A DNA stretch of 64,000 nt from Antarcticimicrobium sp040365005 (GCF_040365005.1 NZ_BAABWV010000015.1:62001-126000), one strand, 5' to 3'. Positions 1 to 7,659 are shown, counted from the stretch's first letter. Notes: generated by a model from the sequence alone, not told the origin. Translations and numbers: made by a program.

Positions 1-658
1 TCACACCGAGGCGCGACCGGGGGAAGAGCGGGTGCTCCTCGCCCGTGTTGAGTGAACCGAGGAAGCCCAGAAGCTCGCCGGTGCTTGCGGCCAGCAGGCG
101 GGGCTTCAGCTCATCGAAGGAGGACAGCAGAAACCCCACAACCTCGTCGAGCTTGCGCAAGCGGCGGGAGGTGTCGGCCGCATGTCGCGAGCGAGACGCC
201 CCAAGTCCGAACGGCAAGCGGCTGCCGGTCTCAGGTCGCTTCAGCACCGTCAGGGTCAGCGTCTTGTCGCGCAAACCCGCGCGGCCGAGATGCGCGTGCC
301 ATCGTTCGTCGACGGCAGCCGCAAACCCTTCGCCCTGAACGGGCGGCAGGGTCACGTCGACCGCTTTCGAGACCTTGTGCAGGTAGAATGAGAACTCGGT
401 CCCGACCTGCGCCACGATGCCAGCCAGCAACCCTCCGATCCGGTCGAGATGCGCGTCCTCGCTCGTGGTGCTGTTCACCCCCTCGAGCCTGATGCATTGC
501 ATCAGTTCGTTGCCGCGTGTCCGGATCGTTCGGTCGTTCACGAGGCTCACATAAGGCAGCATCATTGAGAGCCGCTTCTCGCCCTTGACCCATGCCGGTA
601 GCGCGGTCAGCGGATCGATGGCGTTCTCAACCTCATAGGCAATTCCATCACGGGGCAT
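1..658 (-). CDS. virB4: VirB4-family type IV secretion ATPase, N-terminal part (runs off the window)
   Basis: The minus-strand frame is open from an ATG at 658 to the window edge, giving 219 residues with no stop. It begins MPRDGIAYEVENAIDPL and continues with the N-terminal domain typical of VirB4/TrbE/CagE proteins. The Walker A and B motifs would lie beyond the window. VirB4 ATPases energise pilus assembly and substrate transfer at the inner membrane. The start overlaps the end of virB3 by 11 nt, so the two are probably translationally coupled. Identification rests on the N-terminal sequence and the virB1-2-3-4 gene order. Confidence 0.85.
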   Translation of the reverse strand, partial: MPRDGIAYEVENAIDPLTALPAWVKGEKRLSMMLPYVSLVNDRTIRTRGNELMQCIRLEGVNSTTSEDAHLDRIGGLLAGIVAQVGTEFSFYLHKVSKAVDVTLPPVQGEGFAAAVDERWHAHLGRAGLRDKTLTLTVLKRPETGSRLPFGLGASRSRHAADTSRRLRKLDEVVGFLLSSFDELKPRLLAASTGELLGFLGSLNTGEEHPLFPRSRLGV

Positions 659-926
659 AGCTGTCGCCTCCGTGCAGCTTGCGATTCGTCGTGGGCGGGG
701 TTTCCTGCAGGGTGATCACCAGGACATCGAGGAAGTTCGGATCCCAGTCTGCGGCCTTCCAGAGCGCCGGCCAGGCCAGCCCCGCGAACACAGCGACCAC
801 CCAGCTCTGCACCCAGAGAAACAGAAGCGTCGAGCCGAAGAGCCAGACCATGGCGTACATGATCGGCAAGCCCATCAGCTTGGGTGGCCTGAGAAGGCCG
901 ATGAACACGCGGGACTGGTCAGCCAT
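648..926 (-). CDS. virB3: VirB3 inner-membrane protein of a type IV secretion system
   Basis: A 92-residue protein with the N-terminal signature common in VirB3 (LLRPPKLMGLP, residues 11-21). Two hydrophobic segments follow at about residues 22-55. VirB3 is a small inner-membrane subunit that works with VirB4 in the conjugative pore. It lies between virB2 (10 nt upstream) and virB4 (overlapping), the canonical order. Length is normal for the family. Confidence 0.88.
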   Translation of the reverse strand: MADQSRVFIGLLRPPKLMGLPIMYAMVWLFGSTLLFLWVQSWVVAVFAGLAWPALWKAADWDPNFLDVLVITLQETPPTTNRKLHGGDSYAP

Positions 927-935
927 GGACGGAGC

Positions 936-1226
936 TCAGGTGGTCCAGATGGCGGCGACGATGGTGGGTGCTGCGGCGATGCCCGCGATTGCAACCACGA
1001 CCCAGAGCGCCTGACGGAAGTCGAGGATGCCAAAGAGCCAGGAAAGGAACACCCCGATCAGTGCGAGCGTGCCAATCACGATCCCCAAGGGACCGGTAAT
1101 CGCATCGACAATGCCTTGAAGCAGGGTCTGTACCGGCGAGAGGTCGATGCTCTGTGCAAGCGCTGGACCCGCCAGCATGATAAGGGCCATCGCGCTGAGC
1201 GCGACGATCGAAGGTCTCGATGTCAT
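936..1226 (-). CDS. virB2: VirB2 prepilin (TrbC/VirB2 family)
   Basis: A 96-residue protein with a signal peptide (about residues 1-25, ending near ALAQS), then two hydrophobic helices joined by a short polar loop (DFRQ, near residue 70). This is the TrbC/VirB2 pilin layout. The mature pilin would form the conjugative pilus. Its start overlaps the virB1 stop by 4 nt (ATGA-type), which points to one operon with the secretion genes. Confidence 0.85.
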   Translation of the reverse strand: MTSRPSIVALSAMALIMLAGPALAQSIDLSPVQTLLQGIVDAITGPLGIVIGTLALIGVFLSWLFGILDFRQALWVVVAIAGIAAAPTIVAAIWTT

Positions 1227-1906
1227 GAAAGATCTCCTCTGAGCCGCTCAAACACGGCGGTCACACGGGCCACATGCCCTTGGGTTTCTCGAAAAGGGGG
1301 GATGCCGCCGTGGTGTGTGACCGCCTCAGGGCCAGCGTTGTATGCCGCAAGGGCCAAGGAGCCCTCGCCGAACTGGTCGAGCATCATCAGCAAGTAGCGG
1401 GCTGATCCGTCGAGGTTCTGCGCAATGTCATGTGGGTCCACGCCGAGGTCGCGGGCGGTATCCGGCATAAGCTGGCCAAGGCCTATGGCACCGACAGGGC
1501 TACGTGCAGCCGGATTGTATGCGCTCTCGACTTCGATATTGGCCCGGTAAAGGAGCGCCCAATCAGTGACTGAAAGCCCTGCGCGACGCAGCGCACCATG
1601 CCCGGCATACCGCAGAGCCGTGGTCTCGATCGCATGGAGGATTTCTGGGGTGGCGCGGGCGGCGGATCGAGCCGGGATCGCTGTCTCGCTCGTTGCGTCA
1701 GGAACGCAAGGTTCTGCGAAGAGAAAAAGGCGCCCGTTTGCCTCTTGAGAAGAGGATATCAATTGGCCGTCTGGGCGGACCTGGAAGATGAAACCGTCGG
1801 CCAGGGCCGGGGGCGCGGAACAAACGCCTGTACCCAAAGCAACGACGAGCGCAGTCGCGCGGTCAGCTGCCTTTGACCGGAGGCGCGGCGTGGCGCTCGC
1901 GGCCAC
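1223..1906 (-). CDS. virB1: VirB1-like lytic transglycosylase
   Basis: The C-terminal half has the SLT/lytic-transglycosylase core: ANIEVESAYNPAARSPVGA with a catalytic Glu, then GLGQLMPDTARDLGV and LALAAYNAGPEAV. This enzyme cleaves peptidoglycan locally so that the secretion channel can be built. I chose a GTG start at 1906 (VAASATPRL), which leaves a hydrophobic signal-like segment ending near PPALADG; 227 residues. The longer reading frame to 2170 only overlaps the upstream gene and looks non-coding. The start has no clear separate SD, so it is uncertain. It overlaps the upstream small gene, as expected in a compact operon. Confidence 0.8.
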   Translation of the reverse strand: MAASATPRLRSKAADRATALVVALGTGVCSAPPALADGFIFQVRPDGQLISSSQEANGRLFLFAEPCVPDATSETAIPARSAARATPEILHAIETTALRYAGHGALRRAGLSVTDWALLYRANIEVESAYNPAARSPVGAIGLGQLMPDTARDLGVDPHDIAQNLDGSARYLLMMLDQFGEGSLALAAYNAGPEAVTHHGGIPPFRETQGHVARVTAVFERLRGDLS

Positions 1907-2189
1907 CTTCTTCAAGTGGGATGCTAGCGGTCGTACAGCCCATGTCGGCCAGGAAACTGACAAGGCCAACGATGGTTTTGAAGTCGCGGAGCTTGAGGAC
2001 GCTTCGGCTGGTGACGAGCATCTTATCGTCACGCCCATCAGTGGCGACGGCGCGGATGACCCACGAGCCGTACCAGCTGTTATGGCGCTTCTCTGCTCTC
2101 TCCTTGCAGACCACCTCAATGAGGTAGCCCTCGGCGAGCAAGCCGCGCAGTCCGTCTTCTGTAACCACATTCGGGGCTTCTTCTATCAT
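1863..2189 (-). CDS. Small cytoplasmic protein of unknown function, first gene of the virB operon
   Basis: A 108-residue protein starting MIEEAPNVVTEDGL at 2189, preceded by a GGGAAGG ribosome-binding site. It is hydrophilic, without a signal peptide or membrane segment. The middle (about residues 15-70) could be a small alpha/beta fold. I do not recognise a family. It is the promoter-proximal gene of the virB block and overlaps virB1 by 44 nt, so a regulatory or accessory role in conjugation is plausible but is inference. Confidence 0.6.
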   Translation of the reverse strand: MIEEAPNVVTEDGLRGLLAEGYLIEVVCKERAEKRHNSWYGSWVIRAVATDGRDDKMLVTSRSVLKLRDFKTIVGLVSFLADMGCTTASIPLEEGGRERHAAPPVKGS

Positions 2190-2254
2190 GGCCTTCCCTT
2201 GGGTCCTTGTTCTGCCTGGGTGCAGTATCAGGCCCACGGGGTCGCAACACCGTG

Positions 2255-2284
2255 AGCGATACAAAACAACATTAATGATAGCAA
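2255..2284 (-). promoter_or_regulatory. Promoter-like 30-bp element upstream of the virB operon
   Basis: On the minus strand this reads TTGCTA, a 17-bp spacer, then TATCGC. It lies about 65 nt upstream of the 2189 start. The same 30 bp with only two differences occurs at 3662-3691 on the plus strand. A -35/-10-like pair with 17-bp spacing conserved at two loci suggests a shared promoter or promoter-overlapping operator. Confidence 0.5.
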
Positions 2285-2383
2285 GACAATAATGACGTGT
2301 TGACGAAGTTCGCCTTGCTCCGATAAAAGTGATAGCCGACAGAATGATAATCTTAAAGGCGGCAAAGGAGTTTTGCCCTGCGC

Positions 2384-2662
2384 TTGTTTATTGCGCGCAA
2401 CGCACCGTTGCTGTTCGCGCTTCTGCTTGGAAGCATGCCGGTAGCCGCCGCTGCGGATTGCGTACCTCCCGAACGACCGTTCTTGCCTCAGTCTCGGGAA
2501 GACATTCGAGAATATGCCGATCTGCTGCGATCCGATTTCGAGGGCTACATCGCCGACATCCAGGACTACTTCCGCTGTCTTGATGCCGAGCGCCAACGCG
2601 CGTTTCAGGAGGCGCGCGAGGTCAGTGAGGACTATGGAAGGCTAGTCGAGCTATTGGAATGA
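2384..2662 (+). CDS. Small secreted protein next to the T4SS genes, unknown function
   Basis: A 92-residue protein that seems to start at TTG 2384, with AAAGGAG at 2364-2370. It has a signal peptide (about residues 1-23, ending VAAAAD). The mature part is acidic and helical, with two cysteines (near residues 25 and 68) that could form one disulfide. It is divergent from the virB operon. The start codon is the weakest part of this call. A role in the conjugation cell surface is inference from position only. Confidence 0.55.
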   Translation: MFIARNAPLLFALLLGSMPVAAAADCVPPERPFLPQSREDIREYADLLRSDFEGYIADIQDYFRCLDAERQRAFQEAREVSEDYGRLVELLE

Positions 2663-2675
2663 GGAGACGCATGGC

Positions 2676-2996
2676 TTAGCCGCCGTCGAGATCCTCGTAG
2701 TAGACGAGCGCGGGCATGTTGCGGCGCTGGTGCACGATGCGCAGGATAACTGCCGCGCCATCCGCCGCATCTAGCCGCTTGTAGAAGATCACGTGACGCT
2801 GGCAATTGACGGATCGCATCCCTGGGACGAAGAGACTCCTATCCCGCCCTCTGTCGGGATCCCCGGTGATCCGCTCGAAGGCGGTGACCAACTGGCGGTA
2901 ATAGACGAGCCATTGGTCCCTGCCCCAGGTCTCGACGGTGTAGGCACGGATCTCTTCAAGGTCGGCCCTGGCCCGACCGGAAAGTCGAATAGTCAT
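2676..2996 (-). CDS. parE: ParE/RelE-superfamily toxin
   Basis: A 106-residue protein beginning MTIRLSGRARADLEEIRAYT, the usual ParE N-terminus. The conserved core FYKRLDAADGAAVILRIVHQRRN near the C-terminus matches ParE toxins, which commonly act on DNA gyrase; RelE-type mRNA cleavage cannot be excluded. It lies 5 nt downstream of a ParD-like antitoxin gene, the normal antitoxin-first order. Such pairs stabilise plasmids by post-segregational killing, consistent with the neighbouring conjugation genes. Confidence 0.85.
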   Translation of the reverse strand: MTIRLSGRARADLEEIRAYTVETWGRDQWLVYYRQLVTAFERITGDPDRGRDRSLFVPGMRSVNCQRHVIFYKRLDAADGAAVILRIVHQRRNMPALVYYEDLDGG

Positions 2997-3001
2997 GCGG
3001 G

Positions 3002-3244
3002 TCAGCGATCAAACGCATCCGGTTCGAAAGCATGGGCATCGAACTCGGCGAAGTCCCCATTTTCGGCTAGGGTGGCTGCCATCTCGAGATCGGCCTTGAG
3101 GGCGTAGAACTGCCGCGCGCCATCCCGCTCCATCAGCATCCTTACGCCGGCACGCACGACTTCGCTCAGATTGGCGTAGGCGCCGGACTCGATCTGCGCC
3201 TGCACATACTTCTGCATCGGTTCGGTCAGGTGGACGTTTGGCAT
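3002..3244 (-). CDS. parD: ParD-family antitoxin
   Basis: An 80-residue protein with a ribbon-helix-helix N-terminus (VHLTEPMQKYVQAQIESG, then YANLSEVVRAGVRML, residues 4-37) and an acidic C-terminal tail that would wrap the toxin. It precedes the toxin gene in the same operon. ParD proteins usually repress their own promoter, so an operator is expected just upstream of 3244; I see no obvious palindrome there. Confidence 0.85.
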   Translation of the reverse strand: MPNVHLTEPMQKYVQAQIESGAYANLSEVVRAGVRMLMERDGARQFYALKADLEMAATLAENGDFAEFDAHAFEPDAFDR

Positions 3245-3661
3245 CAGACTCTCCTATCTATGCTCGATCCTATCAGATACTGACATAAATCTTCAAGCTC
3301 ATGTTCGGTTCCAACATGGGGCCAAACATAGGCTCGTTGCTCCATCCCGTCCTTCTGCGTCCGGATTCCAGCCGGGGAACCAGGCGGGACAGTTTTCCGT
3401 TCCGCCCGTCCCGAGACCATGAGCGCTGCGACTCGCCGTGTGATGGGCTCATGCGGTCTGTTCTTCCATGACCGCTTTCGTGGCCGCATTGGAACGCAAC
3501 ATTTTCCTTTTGTCACAAATGTTTGTTTGGCAGTTAACGTGAGTGGGGACCGCTATTTTGGCCGCTTTCAAGACGCCACAAAAGCCCAAATCGGCGTCAA
3601 ACCTTGGAAGCCGTCACGCGACACAAGCGAACAATCGCATGTCACCATCAATCAAATCTCC
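3245..3661. other. Gene-poor spacer
   Basis: About 417 bp between the ParDE module and the next promoter-like element. Open frames here have no recognisable motif, no ribosome-binding site and biased composition. I see no convincing gene; it may hold the parDE promoter and decayed sequence. Confidence 0.4.
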
Positions 3662-3691
3662 TTGCTATCAGTAATGTTGTTTCGTATCGCT
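3662..3691 (+). promoter_or_regulatory. Promoter-like 30-bp element, second copy
   Basis: TTGCTA, a 17-bp spacer, TATCGC, on the plus strand. It matches the element at 2255-2284 at 28 of 30 positions and sits 27 nt upstream of the ATG at 3718. Position and spacing fit a promoter for the secreted-protein gene, presumably co-regulated with the virB operon. Confidence 0.5.
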
Positions 3692-3717
3692 GCACCATTA
3701 TAGATGGAGTCGGCATC

Positions 3718-4380
3718 ATGAAGCACGTGATCCACGGCGTGGCCACGGCCACGGCAATCAGCATATCTGGACTATTGGCCTCGTCAGCACCGGCTCAGGC
3801 TTATCAGGTCGACTGTGCGATCCTCCTCTGCCTTGCGGGGGGCTGGCCTGCCTCCGCGCCCTGCGCGCATGCCAGAGCGGTCTTCATTCGGCGGATCACA
3901 CCCTGGCCGATCGAGCCGCCCTTGCAAATCTGGCGGTGTCCGATGGGTGTTTCGCTCAACGATCCCAGTCCGATGTCGCCCATGGAACGCCTTTATGCCA
4001 TCACGTTCCGCGATTCGCCCGAACCGCCCGAACCGCAGGAGACGATTCCGATCCCGCTTGTCCGCGTCCAGGCGGATGAACAAGCCGACATCGACATCTC
4101 GGGCGACGCCTTTGATTTCGTGCGCAGCATTCGCGTTTATCACATCCAGTACCGCCAGCATGAAAACCGAGATGGCGACTGCAATCGCAGCGACTCGACG
4201 CGATTGGGGTCCTACGGCGTGCAGGGCGACTACCGATGGACAAGATCCACCGTGGGCCAGGTGCCAGCCGCATCCGGCCTGAGCATCCCGAATGGATGCG
4301 GCAGCTACTTCTACCGCTCCGTCTTCGTCGACTGGCGTGATCACGCCGGGATCTATGGTTCTGAAGAAGTTCGCTACTGA
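3718..4380 (+). CDS. Secreted protein of unknown function, co-located with the T4SS
   Basis: A 220-residue protein starting at ATG 3718 (MKHVIHGVATATAIS), with GGAG nine nt upstream. A signal peptide runs to about ALA-like SSAPAQA (residue 27). The mature N-terminus is cysteine-rich (VDCAILLCLAGGWPASAPC) and is followed by a proline-rich stretch containing RRITPWPIEPP and many acidic residues. Cysteines at the N-terminus, middle and C-terminus suggest disulfides in the periplasm. I do not know its function. The shared promoter element with the virB operon suggests expression with the conjugation apparatus. Confidence 0.7.
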   Translation: MKHVIHGVATATAISISGLLASSAPAQAYQVDCAILLCLAGGWPASAPCAHARAVFIRRITPWPIEPPLQIWRCPMGVSLNDPSPMSPMERLYAITFRDSPEPPEPQETIPIPLVRVQADEQADIDISGDAFDFVRSIRVYHIQYRQHENRDGDCNRSDSTRLGSYGVQGDYRWTRSTVGQVPAASGLSIPNGCGSYFYRSVFVDWRDHAGIYGSEEVRY

Positions 4381-4388
4381 CAAAATCT

Positions 4389-4409
4389 GCGCGCGGTTTT
4401 GCCGCGCGC
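4389..4409 (+). terminator. Strong hairpin after the secreted-protein gene
   Basis: A perfect 8-bp stem, GCGCGCGG paired with CCGCGCGC, with a five-base loop (TTTTG), 9 nt after the stop at 4380. No U-run follows, so it may stabilise the 3' end rather than terminate intrinsically. Confidence 0.45.
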
Positions 4410-4542
4410 GTCCTTACAACCCGGCACGGAAGGCTGTGCAAAACGCCAAAAAAAGGAGACGACGCCAGACCGTGAAGCCTGACGCCGTGCTAGAAAACTC
4501 CGTGAACAAGAGTTTCCTAGCGCACCGCTAAAACACCTGCAA

Positions 4543-4563
4543 CCAGCAAAGTTGTTTTGCTGG
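4543..4563. promoter_or_regulatory. Palindrome upstream of the HTH protein gene
   Basis: CCAGCAAA, a five-base spacer GTTGT, then TTTGCTGG: a perfect 8-bp inverted repeat 54 nt upstream of the ATG at 4618. Position and symmetry suggest an operator, possibly for autoregulation by the downstream winged-helix-like protein, or a replication-initiator site. Confidence 0.4.
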
Positions 4564-4617
4564 CAAGAATGTTGTTGTCTCACGACATGGCGTCGGATCT
4601 CCAAGGAGACCTCGACC

Positions 4618-5460
4618 ATGGAACCTACGACCGGCCTGATCCTGCGACGGATTACGCAGACAAATCTCTCTGTTGCAGCGCACAAGCTTGCCACCCTCAT
4701 CCTCGACGCCATCGCCTGGAAGGATGGCTACAACGGTTTGTCGCGCGGAACGGCAGCCTTCACCCTCTCGGCTTTGGCGGAGAAGATGGGTGTTTCACGA
4801 CAATATCTTTCGGTTCTTTTGAGCGAACTTGAGACGTCGGAGTTGCAGCTCGAGCGGGCAAAGCCGAATGGAAAATTCGCGCCCTGGATCTTTCGGTTTT
4901 CCGCCTTCGACGAGGAGAGTGAAACCCATGATCTCGTGTCAGGTGAAGGCGACACATCACTATCTAGAGATAATAATAACAAAACTATCTTCTCAGGGCT
5001 GATCGAAATCACCCCGAGTTCGAACGTTTTTCAGACCAGTTGGGCGGAGCTCATCAAAGCAGCGAAGACCACCCTGCCCTGCTGGAACGTCGACACCCAG
5101 GTCATCTGGGATCGCTTCCTCGCTTTCAACCGGTCCCGAGGCAACGGTAAGGTGCCTGCCGGCTTTTTGCTTGGCTTCATGCGCAGATGGCGGAATTCGT
5201 CGGGAACTCCACCTCGTCCCGCGGTCAAGCCGCCCGCGAGACCAATAACGGACCCCAAAGAGCGCGAATTGCTGAGACAGATGCAAGCCGCACCAACTGC
5301 GAACCGCCAGTTCCACGCGTCCGACTTGTGTCGCTTGATTGGACACGCTGCCTACGAAGCGCGGGTACTCGATGTGATCCGCAAGTTTGGGTGCCAAAGG
5401 TTTTCAGCGACCTTGGCCGTGCACGGACGAGCGGTGTTGGCGGGAGAAATCTCGAGGTAA
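4618..5460 (+). CDS. Helix-turn-helix protein, possibly replication- or plasmid-related
   Basis: A 280-residue protein starting at ATG 4618, with CAAGGAG ten nt upstream. Residues about 40-80 (AFTLSALAEKMGVSRQYLSVLLSELE) form a clear MarR/GntR-like helix-turn-helix. The middle has a Ser/Asn-rich linker, and the C-terminal half (about 130-280) is helical and contains a Pro/Arg-rich segment (PPRPAVKPPARP). Its place beside virB genes and a toxin-antitoxin pair suggests a plasmid replication or regulatory protein, but I recognise no named family. A palindrome just upstream could be its binding site. Confidence 0.65.
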   Translation: MEPTTGLILRRITQTNLSVAAHKLATLILDAIAWKDGYNGLSRGTAAFTLSALAEKMGVSRQYLSVLLSELETSELQLERAKPNGKFAPWIFRFSAFDEESETHDLVSGEGDTSLSRDNNNKTIFSGLIEITPSSNVFQTSWAELIKAAKTTLPCWNVDTQVIWDRFLAFNRSRGNGKVPAGFLLGFMRRWRNSSGTPPRPAVKPPARPITDPKERELLRQMQAAPTANRQFHASDLCRLIGHAAYEARVLDVIRKFGCQRFSATLAVHGRAVLAGEISR

Positions 5461-5590
5461 GGCTCAATTACGTCAAGTTTGGATCGAGTGACCTGCAAAG
5501 TCTTTCATCGATCCATACCTGAGCTCGAGCTTGAATGCCATCAGAGGTTTGAAGGAGGATCTCGCGGCCAGCATGGCTTCTGGAGAGTGT

Positions 5591-6307
5591 CTATCTCTTT
5601 GTTAGATGGCCCTGCCTGGTCAAACCCCGCACAACGCGGTCCGCCATGTTGGCGCAACGTGCACCATCGAAGGGATAGATGGCATCAAAGCCCCCTTTCA
5701 CCCGGCGCTCCAGATCCTGTCGCAACCAGCGGCGTGCCCGGAACAGCCGGGTTTTGACCGTAATCGGGTTGAGTTCCAGGTCGCGGGCGATCTCTTTCTG
5801 CGTCATGCCTTCCGTTTCGCTCAGGACGAACACGAGACGCAATTCGTGGGGCAGACAGTCTACCAGCTCTTCAAGGATCCGTCGAAGCTGCTGGCGCCCA
5901 TGCACGGTCTCGGCGGTTTCAGAGACCATTCCCGGAAAAGGCGTAACGGAAGTCCCATCGTTCTCATTCACCGTATCGTACTCCTCCTCCTGGTGCTTTC
6001 GACGCAGTTGCATCAGGGCGGTATTGATCGCAATGCGTGTGATCCAGGTCGAAAAAGCAGAGGTTCCGCGAAAGCTGTCCAGACGTCGAAACGCTGCGAG
6101 ATAGGTTTCCTGCACCACATCTTCGGCTTCGGCATCCGTCGCAACGATCCCCCTTGCGACCCTGAACAGCCGAGGGTTGTTGCGCCGGATCAGTTCCCGG
6201 ACCGCGGGTTCAGAACGTGCAGCCGCAGCCGCCAGCAGGTCGCCCTCGCTGATCGTTTCGTCGATGATCTGGTGTTGATCGACCCGGTGCCGGGACAGAT
6301 TGGTCAT
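5591..6307 (-). CDS. ECF-family RNA polymerase sigma factor
   Basis: A 238-residue protein with sigma region 2 (about residues 30-105, including DAEDVVQETYLAAFRRLDSFRG and FSTWITRIAINTALMQLRR) and region 4 (about 150-205, MTQKEIARDLELNPITVKTRLFRARRWLR). It directs RNA polymerase to specific promoters. The gene is last in an operon after a secreted protein and a cupredoxin, overlapping the latter by 4 nt. No anti-sigma gene with a membrane segment or zinc motif is adjacent, which is unusual. The C-terminal extension (about 30 residues after region 4, with one Cys) might carry a control function. Confidence 0.9.
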   Translation of the reverse strand: MTNLSRHRVDQHQIIDETISEGDLLAAAAARSEPAVRELIRRNNPRLFRVARGIVATDAEAEDVVQETYLAAFRRLDSFRGTSAFSTWITRIAINTALMQLRRKHQEEEYDTVNENDGTSVTPFPGMVSETAETVHGRQQLRRILEELVDCLPHELRLVFVLSETEGMTQKEIARDLELNPITVKTRLFRARRWLRQDLERRVKGGFDAIYPFDGARCANMADRVVRGLTRQGHLTKR

Positions 6308-6834
6308 TCGTATTCCTCCCGCAGGATCCGGCCGCGGGCGATGATGTCGTCCACCCGCGGAAATCCTGCAAGCGCCTCGGGCTCAAGATCGTCGCTGTCG
6401 CCCGCCGCCCCCTCCCATCCCTGATCGGTTGGCTGACCGACCAAGATCCGGCCGACCATTCCTGCCATTTCATGCGGCAGGCAATAGTAATCGTAGACAC
6501 CGGGAACCGTCAGCGTGACCTCGAAACTCTCACCGGGCAGCAGGAAGTCGCTGTCCCACGCGACGGCCTGTTCCGGAATACGCCGTTGCCGATCAAAAAT
6601 GTCCGGATGGTAGGCGGTCGCGGTATGGCTGTTCCCGGGATCTCGGTTCACGAAACGTACGGTCGTGCCCGGGGCCACCGCAAGGCCAACCGGTGCGAAC
6701 CAGACATGCTCTCCCCGTGCGGTTCCCTTCATCTCAATGGTTTCACCAGGGCCCGCCAATGTGACGCGCGGAAAGCCGAGGGTGGCGATCACGCCACCCC
6801 CGACCATAAGAAACTCTCTGCGGCCCGGCGTCAT
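6304..6834 (-). CDS. Periplasmic cupredoxin (type 1 copper protein) with Tat-like signal
   Basis: A 176-residue protein whose N-terminus, GRREFLMVGGGVIATLG, is a twin-arginine-type signal. The cupredoxin core has candidate copper ligands His in SHTATAYHP and Cys/His/Met in YYCLPHEMAGMVG, spaced as in plastocyanin/pseudoazurin. It is an electron carrier or copper protein of the periplasm. The C-terminal 50 residues after the fold are acidic and unusual. The start overlaps the upstream gene by 4 nt and the stop overlaps the sigma gene, so the three genes are coupled. Confidence 0.88.
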   Translation of the reverse strand: MTPGRREFLMVGGGVIATLGFPRVTLAGPGETIEMKGTARGEHVWFAPVGLAVAPGTTVRFVNRDPGNSHTATAYHPDIFDRQRRIPEQAVAWDSDFLLPGESFEVTLTVPGVYDYYCLPHEMAGMVGRILVGQPTDQGWEGAAGDSDDLEPEALAGFPRVDDIIARGRILREEYE

Positions 6835-7250
6835 TCCGCAAGCCTCGATTTGGCATCCTCGTCGTGGAACAGCACGACATGGGCATGGGGCCTGTCCACG
6901 CCGGGATGCCCGGCGTTGAAGTAGATGTCGACGGATGAAACCGTGTGATTGCCGACCGCCAGCCCGTCATAGGAGGTACCGCTCTGCAGGTCTTCCAAAG
7001 GCGTCATGTAAACCGTGGCCGAGAGATTGCCGTCATGGTCATAGGCCAGGAACGGGCCGGCTGGGAGCGTATCCGGGTCAACGAACAGCGTGCCGAGACC
7101 CGGGATGAATTCCGGCAGGGGCAGCGCATTGCTGACCTGGATATAGGGGGCGCCCGGGGGCGACATCTGCAGCACGTCCTCGTCATGGGCAAGGGCATTG
7201 CCCGTGGACAAAGTGAGCGCGATCGCGGCGAGAGTGAGAGCGGATTTCAT
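6831..7250 (-). CDS. Secreted His-rich protein, first gene of the cupredoxin/sigma operon
   Basis: A 139-residue protein starting at ATG 7250 with AGGAAG upstream. It has a signal peptide (MKSALTLAAIALTLSTGNALA) and a mature part rich in Asp, His and Pro. The region near the C-terminus, HPGVDRPHAHVVLFHDED, holds four histidines and could bind copper or iron. The fold resembles secreted beta-sandwich proteins sometimes found beside ECF sigma genes (TTHB210-like), but that match is only by memory of the pattern. It may be a periplasmic metal or redox sensor for the sigma factor; this is inference. Confidence 0.65.
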   Translation of the reverse strand: MKSALTLAAIALTLSTGNALAHDEDVLQMSPPGAPYIQVSNALPLPEFIPGLGTLFVDPDTLPAGPFLAYDHDGNLSATVYMTPLEDLQSGTSYDGLAVGNHTVSSVDIYFNAGHPGVDRPHAHVVLFHDEDAKSRLAE

Positions 7251-7380
7251 TTTACTTCCTTTCAATGTCTGAGGTGCCACAGTCGTGGGCACCTGTCTCT
7301 TTGATGCGCCAGAGTCAGAAAGGTTCGCAGAAATGTTTCGCCGTCAGGTTTTGGCCCGCCTGGTTGTGGCAGGTTCCATG

Positions 7381-7659
7381 TTATCTTGCTTGGGCAGCCC
7401 TGTTCGGATGACCGACCGGAAACGTGCTCTTTCCCAGAATCTCGCCACGCCTATCGACGATCAACCGCAGGGCGCGGCCCTGGTGACGGAATGTCAATCG
7501 CCAACGGCCCGCGTCCTCACCCTCTCCCGTCTCGCAAAGAGATGCGATCTGCCCGCCTTGCATCCGGTGACGGGTTTCTTCGACGGACAGGTCAAACGCG
7601 TCGGCCAGAACCAGCGCGTCGACGACGAATTGGTTCCCGCGTCGTTCAACGTCGGTCAT
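7381..7659 (-). CDS. Small DUF6522-like protein
   Basis: A 92-residue cytoplasmic protein with no signal peptide. The pattern FVVDALVLADAFDLSVEETRHRMQGGQI followed by GRWRLTFRHQGRALRLIVD matches the small DUF6522 family often found with cbb3-oxidase or nitrogen-oxide genes. Function unknown. It overlaps the upstream gene by 4 nt, so it is the last gene of the cco operon. The family assignment is from memory and moderate. Confidence 0.65.
   Translation of the reverse strand: MTDVERRGNQFVVDALVLADAFDLSVEETRHRMQGGQIASLCETGEGEDAGRWRLTFRHQGRALRLIVDRRGEILGKSTFPVGHPNRAAQAR

Noticed and set aside
672..1397. Plus-strand open frame across virB2-virB3
   Set aside because: Shadow of the virB genes; composition is low-complexity charged and there is no start signal.
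1223..2170. Long 315-residue version of VirB1
   Set aside because: The first 88 residues only mirror the upstream gene in another frame and have no signal or family match; the GTG at 1906 was used instead.
3244..3516. Minus-strand frame upstream of parD
   Set aside because: No SD, no motif, and it ends inside the parD promoter region.
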